A stretch of DNA of 64,000 bases from Desulfosarcina widdelii (GCF_009688965.1 NZ_AP021875.1:1674001-1738000); one strand, 5' to 3'; positions 24,386 through 33,085 are shown, numbered from the stretch's first letter. Numbers and translations are program-made. The notes: generated from the letters alone by a model not told the origin.

Positions 24386-25021
24386 ATGAAGATTGCAATC
24401 AGTGCTAATGGCCAAAACCTCGAGGCCACCATCAACGAGCGCTTCGGCCGGTGCCCGTATTTTCTCATCGTCGAAACGGACGACATGAGCTGCGAAGCGG
24501 TGCCAAATACAAATGCCGAGTTGTCCAGCGGAGCCGGCATCCAGGCGGCCAGCATGATCGCGTCCAAAGGCGTCAGGGCGATCATCACCGGCAGCTGCGG
24601 TCCCAAGGCCATGCAGGTATTTTCCGAAACAGGGCTTCAGACAATCCTGAACCAGCAGGGGAACGTCCGGGACGTCGTCGAAGCGTTTAAAAACGGAACG
24701 CTGAGCGCCACCGACCGTGCCAACGCTCCGTCAAAAGCGGGCGCTTCAGCCAATGCCGGAGCCGGCCAGGCCGCCATGGGCATGGGCGGCGGGCGGGGTC
24801 TTGGCGGCGGACGTGGCATGGGCGGCGGCAGGGGAATGGGCATGGGCGGCGGACGCGGCATGGGACGCCGATGCGGCGGCTATGGCACCGGTTTCCCCGG
24901 AGCTGGGCAGCCTTCCGGTGCATTGTCCCGGGACCAGGAACTGGCGGATTTGAAGCGTCAGGCCGATGCCTGCAAAGAGCAATTGTCCGCTATTGAGGAT
25001 CGGATCAAACAACTCTCGTGA
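24386..25021 (+). CDS. NifX-type protein with Gly/Met-rich linker and C-terminal coiled coil
   Basis: This 211-residue protein starts with a NifX/NifB cofactor-binding domain (about 1-105; F-G-R-C-P-Y-F and A-I-I-T-G-S-C-G-P). It continues with a low-complexity region (about 128-168) built from repeated R-G-M-G-G-G units, and ends with a charged helix (about 180-211, D-Q-E-L-A-D-L-K-R-Q-A-D) typical of the DUF5320-type tails found with ORP-like proteins. The ATG at 24386 has AGGAGG upstream; the frame extends back to 24287 inside the Mrp gene, which is not used. Gly/Met repeats may be a flexible or metal-binding linker. Confidence 0.87.
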   Translation: MKIAISANGQNLEATINERFGRCPYFLIVETDDMSCEAVPNTNAELSSGAGIQAASMIASKGVRAIITGSCGPKAMQVFSETGLQTILNQQGNVRDVVEAFKNGTLSATDRANAPSKAGASANAGAGQAAMGMGGGRGLGGGRGMGGGRGMGMGGGRGMGRRCGGYGTGFPGAGQPSGALSRDQELADLKRQADACKEQLSAIEDRIKQLS

Positions 25022-25076
25022 ACCATGACGGTTTCGTAAAACGTTGAACATTGGTGTCATACCTGCGCAGGCGGGG

Positions 25077-25102
25077 TAAGGGCGAAAAATCTTTCGCCCC
25101 TA
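25077..25102. other. Hairpin GGGCGAAA/TTTCGCCC
   Basis: GGGCGAAA and TTTCGCCC are perfectly complementary around a 4-base AATC loop, between the NifX fusion gene and the IscU-like gene. No T run follows, so it is more likely an mRNA-processing or stability structure or a short dispersed palindrome than a strong terminator. Confidence 0.5.
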
Positions 25103-25127
25103 CTTGAGCAATATTGAAAGTAAAAAA

Positions 25128-25568
25128 ATGACAGACAAACTGGATGAATTCGTAGAAAACTTACAGCAGCAGATATTCGACGAAACACGCGAGGCGTTCG
25201 GTGAAGCCGGATTTCAGCGCTGGCGCAATCCTCTTTACCGGGGACCATTGGCCGACGCGGATTCCCATGCGCGGGTCACCGGAGAATGCGGCGACACCAT
25301 GGAGATCTTTCTCAAATTCAAGGAAAATCGCGTGTGCGACGCCGCCTATCTGACAGACGGTTGCGGATCGAGTACGGTGTGCGGCAGCTTTGCCGCGGAG
25401 ATGGCCATCGGCAGGACACCGGACGAACTCACGGACATTACCGGCGACGCCGTTCTGGAGAAGCTGGGAAACTTTCCGGAAGAAGACCGGCACTGTGCCT
25501 TTCTGGCAGCGGCAACGGTTCAGGAGGCGTTGAACCTTTATATGAATAACATCGTCTCCGAAAAATAA
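25128..25568 (+). CDS. IscU/NifU-N-like iron-sulfur scaffold protein
   Basis: This 146-residue protein has the three-cysteine pattern of the IscU scaffold: G-E-C-G-D-T-M, D-G-C-G-S-S-T-V-C and R-H-C-A-F-L-A-A. IscU holds nascent 2Fe-2S/4Fe-4S clusters for transfer to target proteins. There is no nearby cysteine desulfurase, so it more likely serves the ORP-type proteins of the operon than general Fe-S assembly. The ATG at 25128 is used; an in-frame TTG at 25104 is an alternative. A hairpin separates it from the preceding gene. Similar to the protein encoded at 43116-43550. Confidence 0.85.
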   Translation: MTDKLDEFVENLQQQIFDETREAFGEAGFQRWRNPLYRGPLADADSHARVTGECGDTMEIFLKFKENRVCDAAYLTDGCGSSTVCGSFAAEMAIGRTPDELTDITGDAVLEKLGNFPEEDRHCAFLAAATVQEALNLYMNNIVSEK

Positions 25569-25587
25569 AGGCATGAATCACTCATGA

Positions 25588-25716
25588 TGGTTTCGCAAAA
25601 AGTACCAGATTCGTCATGCCGGACTTGATCCGGCATATAGAAACAATTGAGATTACTGGATTCCGGCCTACGCCGGAATGACGAAAAGATGATAATTTCG
25701 ACTTTTTGCGAGACTG
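25588..25716. repeat. Palindromic MITE-like element, copy A
   Basis: A roughly 130-bp element begins GGTTTCGCAAAAAGT and ends ACTTTTTGCGAGACTG (imperfect terminal inverted repeat). Inside are two short hairpins, CGTCATGCCGGACTTGATCC and GGATTCCGGC...GCCGGAATGACG. A second copy at 59655-59787 shares nearly all of these blocks. No gene inside. Confidence 0.72.
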
Positions 25717-25749
25717 TTACTCAATTTACCCCAATGCTGGCCAATACCC

Positions 25750-26679
25750 ATGAAACAGCCTGACTACCGTTATCTTTTCGGCCCGGTGCCATCCCGGCGT
25801 TTCGGACGTTCGCTGGGGATCGACTTGACCCCACACAAGACCTGCAGCCTGGATTGCGTCTTCTGCCAACTGGGGCGCACCCGGAAGAAAACCATCGAAC
25901 GGAGGGAATATGTTCCTATAGAGGCGGTCATCGAAGAAATCCGTCAATGGTTGCAAACCGATGGTGAGGCCGATTACCTGACCCTTTCCGGCTCGGGGGA
26001 ACCGACCCTGCATTCAGACTTCGGGCAGGTGCTGGAATTCCTTCGCGACCAGCCCATTCCTTCGGTACTTTTGACCAACGGCACCCTGCTCCACCTGCCG
26101 GAAGTGCGTGCAGCCGCAACGTTGGCCAAAGTGGTGAAAGTATCTTTGAGCGCCTGGAACCAGCAATCCTTCGATTGGGTCAACCGCCCCCACGAAGCGA
26201 TCAAGTTCAATGTGTTCATGGAGGGGCTGCGACAATTTCGCGGTGATTATAAGGGCCAATTGTGGCTGGAAGTTTTCCTGTTGTCCGGCATCAACGCCAT
26301 GCCCGCGGATGTTGAAAAAATTGCACGTCTGGCCCGACAAATCCATCCCGAGCGTATTCATCTCAACACCATCACCCGCCCGCCGGCAGAAGATTTTGCC
26401 GCCGCCGTGCCCATTGAGCAGCTTGAGGAACTGGCAACGTTATTCGATCCGCCCGCCCGCATTGCTGCCGGGCTTCCAGTTCAAAGAACAACGGAGGTCG
26501 AGGTCAACGAGGCTCGGATTCTGGGCATGCTCAAGCGCCGACCCTGCACCATCAAACAGATCGAAACGGCCTTCGGCATGCACATCAACGAGGTATCGAA
26601 AATTCTCGGCCAACTGATTCACCAAAACCGGATCCGCGCCGACCTGAGAAACAAGGAAGTGTATTACACCTATCGTTAG
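25750..26679 (+). CDS. Radical SAM protein with C-terminal winged-helix-like domain
   Basis: This 309-residue protein carries the radical SAM cluster motif C-S-L-D-C-V-F-C (C32, C36, C39), which binds a 4Fe-4S cluster and S-adenosylmethionine, followed by G-S-G-E-P-T-L near residue 79. After the barrel (to about 240) comes a short helix-turn-helix-like tail (E-A-R-I-L-G-M-L-K-R-R-P-C-T-I-K-Q-I) ending near 305. Its substrate is not recognised. It follows the ORP-like operon by about 180 bases containing the palindromic element, and probably has its own promoter. Confidence 0.87.
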   Translation: MKQPDYRYLFGPVPSRRFGRSLGIDLTPHKTCSLDCVFCQLGRTRKKTIERREYVPIEAVIEEIRQWLQTDGEADYLTLSGSGEPTLHSDFGQVLEFLRDQPIPSVLLTNGTLLHLPEVRAAATLAKVVKVSLSAWNQQSFDWVNRPHEAIKFNVFMEGLRQFRGDYKGQLWLEVFLLSGINAMPADVEKIARLARQIHPERIHLNTITRPPAEDFAAAVPIEQLEELATLFDPPARIAAGLPVQRTTEVEVNEARILGMLKRRPCTIKQIETAFGMHINEVSKILGQLIHQNRIRADLRNKEVYYTYR

Positions 26680-26696
26680 CTTCTTTTACGAATCCG

Positions 26697-28751
26697 TCAA
26701 ACTTTAAAACCGGAGACAATGACGTTGAGATCCGAAGCCATCCGCTCCAGTTCTTCTGCCTTTCCCATCATTTGATCGCTGCTGCTGACAAAGTGACCGG
26801 CGCTCTGGTTGACGACGGCGATATCCTTGGTGATTTCCTCCGCCACTGTGGAACTTTGGCTGACGTTCTCGTTTACTTCCTGGATGCCCGTTGAGGCCTG
26901 ATTGATGTTGTTGGCGATCTCCTGGGTGGTTGCGCTCTGCTCTTCCACGGCCGTTGCGATGGTGCCGACGATTTCGTTGACATTGGCGATCACTTCGGAG
27001 ATCTCGTTGATGCCCTGCACCGTGCCATCGGTACTGCCCTGGATGTTTTCGATCTTCTGCTTGATCTCCAGGGTGGCGGCGCTGGTCTGCTTGGCCAGTT
27101 CCTTGATCTCGTTGGCTACCACGGCAAAGCCCTTGCCGGCCTCGCCGGCCCGGGCCGCCTCGATGGTGGCGTTCAGGGCCAGCAGGTTGACCTGTTCGGA
27201 AATTTCGGTGATGGTCTCCACCACCTTGCCGATGCCCTGGGCGGCCTGTCCCAGTCCATCCATCCGGTTGGTCGTCTCGCCGGCCTTCTGCACGGCCTGG
27301 TCGGAGATGGACCGGGCCTTTTCGGCGTTTTGGGCGATCTCGTTGATGGTGGCGGTCATCTCCTCGGAGGCAGAGGCCACCATGGAGGTGTTGGTAGAGG
27401 ACTGTTCCATAGCCGCGGCCACATTGTTCAAATTGGCGCTCATCTCCTCGGCGGCGGCTGATACGTTGTTGGAGCGCTGGGAGGTTTCAGCCGCACCGGC
27501 AGACAACTGAGCGGCAATTTCGGCAAATTCTTTAGACGATTGACCCACATCGGAAGAATTCGTGGCAATCTTTTGAATCATGGCTTGGAGCTTTTCCAGA
27601 AAGGTGTTGAACCAGCCGGCCAGTTCTCCGATCTCGTCCTTCTTCATGATGGGTAGGCGCTTGGTCAGGTCGCCCTCGCCTTGGGCGATATCCTTTATCA
27701 TCGCTGCGGTATGATTGATGGGTTTGGTCACCGAACGCACACCGAAAAAAAGCGGGACAAGGATGCAGACCATCAGCAAGAGACAGAGAACAAGGATCCC
27801 CCACTGGATGGTCGTCAAGGTGGCAATCATATCCGACGCATCGAAGACATATGCCATGACACCGATGTGTTTGCCGCTGAAATCCTTGATGGGAAAAACC
27901 GTAATCGCGTAATTGTCTTTCCGGAGATTGGCGACCTGTGAACGGCCCTTTTCCAGGAGATCCGGTGTCAGAATGGGCTCGGTGACTTCGGAACGGGTGG
28001 ACGATACGAATACGAACCGGTCGCCGATCACCGGATTTTTTGCGCTGTTCTGCAGCTTGGTGGCGATGGGCAGAAATTCCTTGTTCATATAAACGGCAAT
28101 GTATTCGTGGTCATTGTTGATGCTGTACTTGACCAGCGGGTCGTAGGAGGAAAGCACCTCGGCAGAGCCCAGATACTTTCCACTGTCGGCAATGACCGGA
28201 GCAATCCCGCGAATGGCGAAACCGCCGCGGCCGATCTCGATACCCGTAATGGGAGCGTGATTTCCACTGCTGATGGTGGCCACCGTATTTCTGAAGGCAG
28301 TCAGATCATCGCTTTTATTTTGTTTCTTCTTCCACAGGCGCAGCAGACTTCTGGCTGGTGGAACGTGAAAATGGATGCGAAATGCTTTGCCGTTGGAAAC
28401 GGATTCGTAGCCTTTTTCAACGCTGGCGAAATAGCGCCTGAGTTCTTTACGGGCGGCCTCCATCTGCGGATCGTCGGCATTTCGGATATCACCCTGATAG
28501 GCGGTGAGATAGGCATCCTGTACCGCTTTGGCCCGGCTGAACAGGGCGGCCTGGCCCAGCATCTTGTTGGCGATCCGTTTTTCGCTGATGGCAATATCGG
28601 CGACCTTGGATTGGGCGATCCGGTCCAGGTTGCGCTCTACCATCTTGTTCATCGTGGTTCCGGCAACCATATACAGGGCGCCTGAAAAAATCACCGTAGC
28701 CGTGACGACCGGCAGTAACATACGGGTACTTACCTTTTGCATCATTTTCAT
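26697..28751 (-). CDS. Methyl-accepting chemotaxis protein with periplasmic Cache-type sensor
   Basis: This protein of 684 residues has an N-terminal membrane helix (about 10-30), a periplasmic sensor of about 290 residues, a second helix near 330-352, a HAMP segment (V-T-K-P-I-N-H-T-A-A-M), and a long coiled-coil signalling domain. The highly conserved hairpin tip is E-I-S-E-Q-V-N-L-L-A-L-N-A-T-I-E-A-A-R-A. The sensor resembles double-Cache modules with an F-R-I-H-F-H segment. The start at 28751 has AAAAGGAG at good spacing; the upstream ATG at 28799 lies before this site. It signals to CheA/CheW, which are not in the window. Ligand unknown. Confidence 0.93.
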   Translation of the reverse strand: MKMMQKVSTRMLLPVVTATVIFSGALYMVAGTTMNKMVERNLDRIAQSKVADIAISEKRIANKMLGQAALFSRAKAVQDAYLTAYQGDIRNADDPQMEAARKELRRYFASVEKGYESVSNGKAFRIHFHVPPARSLLRLWKKKQNKSDDLTAFRNTVATISSGNHAPITGIEIGRGGFAIRGIAPVIADSGKYLGSAEVLSSYDPLVKYSINNDHEYIAVYMNKEFLPIATKLQNSAKNPVIGDRFVFVSSTRSEVTEPILTPDLLEKGRSQVANLRKDNYAITVFPIKDFSGKHIGVMAYVFDASDMIATLTTIQWGILVLCLLLMVCILVPLFFGVRSVTKPINHTAAMIKDIAQGEGDLTKRLPIMKKDEIGELAGWFNTFLEKLQAMIQKIATNSSDVGQSSKEFAEIAAQLSAGAAETSQRSNNVSAAAEEMSANLNNVAAAMEQSSTNTSMVASASEEMTATINEIAQNAEKARSISDQAVQKAGETTNRMDGLGQAAQGIGKVVETITEISEQVNLLALNATIEAARAGEAGKGFAVVANEIKELAKQTSAATLEIKQKIENIQGSTDGTVQGINEISEVIANVNEIVGTIATAVEEQSATTQEIANNINQASTGIQEVNENVSQSSTVAEEITKDIAVVNQSAGHFVSSSDQMMGKAEELERMASDLNVIVSGFKV

Positions 28752-28867
28752 CTCTGGACTCCTTTTGAGGCGATGTCCCCGATGACCTTTGGCGGGCAAA
28801 AAATCATCGTATAAGCGGTTCCATTAGAGATTACCCGCCCCGTAACATAATCCTGCACACAATCTGA

Positions 28868-28894
28868 ATATCGTTCACCAGATATAAAACTTAA
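28868..28894 (-). promoter_or_regulatory. Putative sigma-28 (FliA-type) promoter of the chemoreceptor
   Basis: On the minus strand TTAAGTTT, 11 bases, then AACGATAT. The first block matches the TAAAGTTT consensus in 7 of 8 positions, and the second shares CGATA with GCCGATAA. Position is about 120 bases before the chemoreceptor start. Flagellar-sigma control is usual for such genes; this is a motif match only. The gap 28752-29085 shows nothing else. Confidence 0.4.
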
Positions 28895-29085
28895 CCGTTT
28901 TTTTGTTTCCGGTAGGACTTGACGGGTCGGCTGAGCGGTGGCGGATTGGCTGGAAAAAAGAAGACTGTCGGCCTTGGTCACGCGGCCGAAATGGATTCAC
29001 GGCGGTATTGGCCCGGCGGCAAGGTCCGCAGACACCCTTCGTAAGGCAGCGCCTGCGGTGTTGTCATGCGCAAGGATTTGTAGAA

Positions 29086-29889
29086 TTACTCCCCGGTAAA
29101 CACCGGGTCCCGCTTCTCTTTGAATGCCCGCGGGCCTTCCTGGGCATCCTGGCTCAAAAAGACCGGAATGGACAACTCCATTTCCCGGGCCAGGGCGGTC
29201 TTGACGTCCTTTCCGGAGTTTTCCAGGACCGCCTGCTTGATCGCCGCTATGGCCAGAGGACCGTTCTTGGCGATGATGGCGGCATAGCGCTCGGCCGCTT
29301 CCATCACCTGCGCTTTGGGCACCACCTGGTTGACAAAGCCGTATTCCAAGGCCTGCCGGGCATCCATCAGTTCACCGGTGAGCAGGATCTCCATGGCGCG
29401 GGCGTACGGTATCTGGCGGGTGAGGTGAACGGTGGATCCGCCGGCGGGAACAATCGACCATTTGACCTCCTGAAGCCCGAAACGGGCATCCTCTGCGGCC
29501 ACGCGGATATCGGTGTTGTAGAGAATTTCGAAGCCGCCGGCAATGGCGTTGCCGTTGACGGCTGCGATCACCGGCTTGGAAAGGGGCAGATCGCGAAGCA
29601 GGGCATTTTGAGCCAGGGCGGGATTGGCCTGGACCTGCTTGTCGGCCTCGGTTTCCGGTTTCCTGGCGCCGGTCCACAATGGGATCAGGCGCCCCAGATC
29701 CGCACCGGCACAAAAACTCTTCTCCCCGGCACCGGTGATAATGGCGCAGCGCATCTCCTTGTCTTGGGAAAAATCCTGCCAGGCATCCGCCAGTTCGATG
29801 ACCGTCTCCGGATCGAGGGCGTTGTGGGCCTCGGGTCGGTTCAGGGTAAGATAGGCAATGTGGTTTCTCTTTTCATAGATCAGGGCCAT
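29086..29889 (-). CDS. Enoyl-CoA hydratase/isomerase (crotonase) family protein
   Basis: This 267-residue crotonase-fold enzyme probably acts in acyl-CoA degradation. The oxyanion-hole segments are visible: F-C-A-G-A-D-L near residue 68, and N-G-N-A-I-A-G-G-F-E-I near 115. The latter is followed by Q-E-V-K-W near 145, whose Glu fits the first catalytic Glu of hydratases. The second motif (P-A-G-G-S-T-V-H-L) differs from the classical G-A-G-G-T-Q-R-L. Substrate is not clear. It heads a minus-strand pair with the SDR gene, separated by a composite spacer repeat. Confidence 0.9.
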   Translation of the reverse strand: MALIYEKRNHIAYLTLNRPEAHNALDPETVIELADAWQDFSQDKEMRCAIITGAGEKSFCAGADLGRLIPLWTGARKPETEADKQVQANPALAQNALLRDLPLSKPVIAAVNGNAIAGGFEILYNTDIRVAAEDARFGLQEVKWSIVPAGGSTVHLTRQIPYARAMEILLTGELMDARQALEYGFVNQVVPKAQVMEAAERYAAIIAKNGPLAIAAIKQAVLENSGKDVKTALAREMELSIPVFLSQDAQEGPRAFKEKRDPVFTGE

Positions 29890-29910
29890 GGCTGCTCCGT
29901 TATTGGGTTT

Positions 29911-29990
29911 GAATCAGTGAACTATGATCGGTGAACTGTCATCCATCTTCCGTCATCCATCTTCCATCATCCGACCTCCGACCTCCGACC
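29911..29990 (-). repeat. Composite intergenic spacer repeat, copy 3
   Basis: On the minus strand a purine-rich block of GGTCGGA and GGAAGATGGATGAC-like units at the lower-coordinate end is followed by GTTCACCGATCATAGTTCAC-like units. It lies between the crotonase start and the SDR end, and the SDR stop codon lies inside it. Confidence 0.6.
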
Positions 29991-30785
29991 AACAAAGTGG
30001 TCCATGGCATTGTTCGTGCCGGTCAGGGCCACCATCCAGTCCACCCACGACGGCGGCAGCACCTTGAAAAAGGGAATCATCTTGACCATGAAGGGAATCT
30101 TCAGATAGTCCTTTTCCCGTTTCACCGTGCGAACGATTTTGCATGCCACGTCCGCCGGTTTGAGCAGTGGATTGAGCAGTGGCGGCGTAAACCCCGCAAA
30201 CATACCGGTATCGATCACCGAAGGGCAGATGCAGGAGATTTTGACACCGCGGCAGCCATATTTTTTCATCTCCATGCGCAGGGCATCCGAATAGCCCACC
30301 ACGGCAAACTTGGTGGCGCAGTAATCGGTTTGACGAGGCACGCCCAACAGTCCGGAAGCCGAAGCGATATTGACGATATGCCCGCTGTTGCGCGTCATCA
30401 TCTTGCCAAGAAACTGGCGGGTCATCCACATGACCCCCAATGCGTTGATATCAACGATCCGGCGCAGTTCCTCGTAGGACACTTCTGCGGCCGGTTTGCC
30501 GATCACGATGCCGGCATTGTTCACCAGAACGTCTACATGCTCGAATTCTTCCAGAATCTTGGCAGCGACCCGGCCCACTTCCTCCGGATTGGAGACATCG
30601 CAGCGATAGCCTTTGGCCGCGGCCTTATTACGGGTCAACTCGGCCACGGTAGCGTCCAGTTGGTCGGGGTCGATGTCCAGGAGCACCAGGCAGGCCTCTT
30701 CCCGGGCAAACGCAAGTGCCATTTCTCGGCCGATGCCGGCCGCACCGCCAGTGATCACGACAATTTTACCATTCAACGCTTTCAT
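29967..30785 (-). CDS. Short-chain dehydrogenase/reductase
   Basis: This 272-residue Rossmann-fold enzyme is an NAD(P)-dependent oxidoreductase. It has T-G-G-A-A-G-I-G (cofactor), N-N-A-G near 88, catalytic Ser in I-A-S-A-S-G and the Y-C-A-T-K catalytic motif near 155. A C-terminal hydrophobic extension (P-P-S-W-V-D-W-M-V-A-L-T) may touch the membrane. The ATG at 30785 has GAGG at good spacing, and is preferred over 30842, which lies inside the terminator hairpin. The last residues (R-R-S-E-V-G) are encoded by the composite spacer repeat, so the original C-terminus may have been changed. A role in acyl-CoA or fatty-acid metabolism is inferred from neighbours. Confidence 0.9.
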   Translation of the reverse strand: MKALNGKIVVITGGAAGIGREMALAFAREEACLVLLDIDPDQLDATVAELTRNKAAAKGYRCDVSNPEEVGRVAAKILEEFEHVDVLVNNAGIVIGKPAAEVSYEELRRIVDINALGVMWMTRQFLGKMMTRNSGHIVNIASASGLLGVPRQTDYCATKFAVVGYSDALRMEMKKYGCRGVKISCICPSVIDTGMFAGFTPPLLNPLLKPADVACKIVRTVKREKDYLKIPFMVKMIPFFKVLPPSWVDWMVALTGTNNAMDHFVGRRSEVG

Positions 30786-30803
30786 TGCACACCTCATAAG
30801 GGG

Positions 30804-30871
30804 AAAAAAGACGCGGCTTCCGGCGGAGATGACCCATGGCAAGGAAAGATCTATGGACCGGAAGCCGCGTC
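30804..30871 (-). terminator. Intrinsic terminator with long loop after the acyl-CoA ligase gene
   Basis: A perfect 14-bp stem (GACGCGGCTTCCGG with CCGGAAGCCGCGTC, 30858-30871 with 30810-30823) encloses a 34-base loop and is followed on the minus strand by six T residues. It lies 14 bases past the ligase stop and just before the SDR ribosome-binding site. It may terminate or attenuate transcription into the SDR gene. Confidence 0.75.
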
Positions 30872-30885
30872 GGCACAGGCACGCA

Positions 30886-32766
30886 TCATGACGACGGTTC
30901 GACCGTCAATGAAAGGTGCAGGGTATAACGGGCCAGAATATCGGTGATCTGTTTTTCCAAAATCGCTGGATCGACGCCGGATGCGGACGTTATGGCGAGA
31001 TCTACCCGGGTACCGTGGACCTTGTCCTCGCCCGCCGATACGGACACCCTTTCGACCTGATCGCCCAGCGCCTCGAGTTCTTTGAGATAAACCTTTTCGA
31101 TAACATCCCAGCGCAGGGCCGGCTTGAAAATCTTGCCTACGGGCGTCAGGGGGACGGTTTCGACGATATGGATGGCTTTGGGCACGGCGGCCCTTTCGCC
31201 GATATGTTCCCGGGCGTAGGCGAGAAGATCTTCTTCGGTCATGGAACTGTCCGCGGCCAATTGGACATAGGCCACGGGCACCTCGCCGGCATGGGGATCG
31301 GGCTGAGGCACGGCGGCGGCCACCTGCACGTCGGGCAGGCGATACAATATCTCTTCGATGGTGGCCGGATCGATGTTGTGCCCCCCGCGGATGATCAGCT
31401 CCTTTTTTCGGCCGGTCAGCCAGAAATAGCCGTCCGCATCCATGCGGCCCAGATCGCCGGTGTTGAACCAGCCGTCCTGGACCCAGATGCCGGCATTGTG
31501 GGATTCTTCCACGTATCCCTTGAAAACGTTGGGCCCACAGATCGCAATGGCACCGATTTCTCCGGCTTCGGCATCCCGTAGATAACGGCCGTCGTCATCC
31601 ACGACCACCACTTTCATCTGCTGGTAAGGCATGCGAATGCCGATGCTGCCCACCTTGCGCTCGCCGTTTTTGGGATTGATGGACGAAGCACAGGCCCCTT
31701 CGGTCAGGCCGTAGCCTTCGAGCACTTTCATGCCGGTATGGGCTTCGAAGCGCTTGAACATCTCTACGCTGAGCGGGGCGGCGCCGCAGATGGCATACTG
31801 GAGAGAGTCAATATCCGAATCACCCACCGGAATGTCCATCAGTGTGGAAAGCACCGTGGGGACGGCCGAGAAAAAGTTGGCCCGGTAGCGCTCCACAATG
31901 TTATAAAAATTCTTGATAACCGACGGATCGCGGTACCCCATGGGCGAGAGCATCACCACATGGGCGCCCAGGGAAAACGGCGTGATACCAGTCACGGTGG
32001 TTCCATTGACATGAAACAGGGGCAGGCCGCAAAGCACGGTGGTATCGTTCCCCAATCCGCCCATGGCGCGGATCATCCATCCCATGACCACCTCATTGAT
32101 ATGGGTTCGGCGGGCCAGTTTGGGCGTTCCAGTGGTACCTCCGGTGTGGTAGAGCGAGGAAACATCGTCCGGGGCAATGGTGCGATCGAAGGTCAGGCGG
32201 TCGCCGGGATACGCTGCCACCTTTTCGTCGAAGCTGTGTATCTTTTCACCGTCTCCGGGGCCCATCACACAGATGATGTGTTCGAGGGTCGGGATCTGGT
32301 CCTTGATTGCCATGACCTTTTTCCAGATCTCGGTTCCCGGAAGGTCTCCCAAAGCTACCATCACCCGTGTGCCGGCCGCCCGGCAGATGTCCCGAATCGT
32401 GTCCGGTTCCAGCATGGGATTGATGGGATTGACGACACCGGCCGCCTCGGCACCCCAGAGCACGAAGTGGGTCTGAGGAATGTTGGGCAGCAGATAGGTG
32501 ACCACGTCGTTGGGACCTATGCCCAAATCGTGAAACATATTGGCGCACTGGCGAATTTTGTGGATCAGTTCCCCATAGGTGATCCGGACGGGCTGGTCCC
32601 AGCTATCACCATTAATGAGAAAACTGATGGCCACCGACTCCGGTTCGATGGCGGCGCCTTTTTCCAACACCGCAAAGGTGTTGGTTTCGGCGACGCGCTC
32701 GTTGAATGAAACCGCTTCGATGGCTTCGACATCCTTCATTCCTGCGATGACAAACGGCTCTTTCAT
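30886..32766 (-). CDS. Acyl-CoA synthetase (AMP-forming)
   Basis: This 626-residue adenylate-forming enzyme activates a carboxylic acid to its CoA thioester via an acyl-AMP. Key motifs: Y-H-T-G-G-T-T-G-T-P-K near 212 (P-loop), Y-G-L-T-E-G-A near 355 (A5), and W-F-N-T-G-D-L-G-R near 433 (A7). L-T-G-R-K-K-E-L-I-I-R-G-G-H-N near 450 and the catalytic Lys in P-V-G-K-I-F-K-P-A near 550 follow. The C-terminal 80 residues extend beyond the usual end of the fold. It is divergently transcribed from the FadD-like gene at 33086, with palindromic operators between them. Substrate range (medium/long chain or cyclic acid) not decided. Confidence 0.92.
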   Translation of the reverse strand: MKEPFVIAGMKDVEAIEAVSFNERVAETNTFAVLEKGAAIEPESVAISFLINGDSWDQPVRITYGELIHKIRQCANMFHDLGIGPNDVVTYLLPNIPQTHFVLWGAEAAGVVNPINPMLEPDTIRDICRAAGTRVMVALGDLPGTEIWKKVMAIKDQIPTLEHIICVMGPGDGEKIHSFDEKVAAYPGDRLTFDRTIAPDDVSSLYHTGGTTGTPKLARRTHINEVVMGWMIRAMGGLGNDTTVLCGLPLFHVNGTTVTGITPFSLGAHVVMLSPMGYRDPSVIKNFYNIVERYRANFFSAVPTVLSTLMDIPVGDSDIDSLQYAICGAAPLSVEMFKRFEAHTGMKVLEGYGLTEGACASSINPKNGERKVGSIGIRMPYQQMKVVVVDDDGRYLRDAEAGEIGAIAICGPNVFKGYVEESHNAGIWVQDGWFNTGDLGRMDADGYFWLTGRKKELIIRGGHNIDPATIEEILYRLPDVQVAAAVPQPDPHAGEVPVAYVQLAADSSMTEEDLLAYAREHIGERAAVPKAIHIVETVPLTPVGKIFKPALRWDVIEKVYLKELEALGDQVERVSVSAGEDKVHGTRVDLAITSASGVDPAILEKQITDILARYTLHLSLTVEPSS

Positions 32767-32887
32767 GACGCCTCCGTGGTTTGGCTCCGGGTTTCAGGTT
32801 AACTGTATTCTAGTTTGCTCCTCAACCGCTAGTCATCAACGGTATTCGAGTTGGGAGCGAAAGGCAATTTTGAATCCGGTTATAAAC

Positions 32888-32993
32888 TTGAAGAAGCTTC
32901 AATTCGTGGTTGACTTTTAATAAAGAATCCCATATGGGAAGTCAAGCTATTTTTGAACCTGATTATAATTTCGAACCTACTTCAAGCTTTGAA
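32888..32993. promoter_or_regulatory. Palindromic sites in the divergent promoter region
   Basis: The 320-base gap between the two divergent acyl-CoA ligase genes has TTGAAG-AAG-CTTCAA at 32888-32902, TCCCATATGGGA at 32928-32939 and TTCAA-GCT-TTGAA at 32981-32993. A TTGACT at 32910-32915 could be a -35 box. Such dyads are typical of TetR/FadR-type operators controlling fatty-acid genes; no regulator gene of that type is in the window. Nothing else is seen in the gap. Confidence 0.5.
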
Positions 32994-33085
32994 CTTTTTG
33001 CGACACCACCGCGCCTTTTTTCCGGTTTCTGGAAATCAAGACGCACCCACATCGGCCGCGCAAACGGAAAGGAACGAGGAGGATC

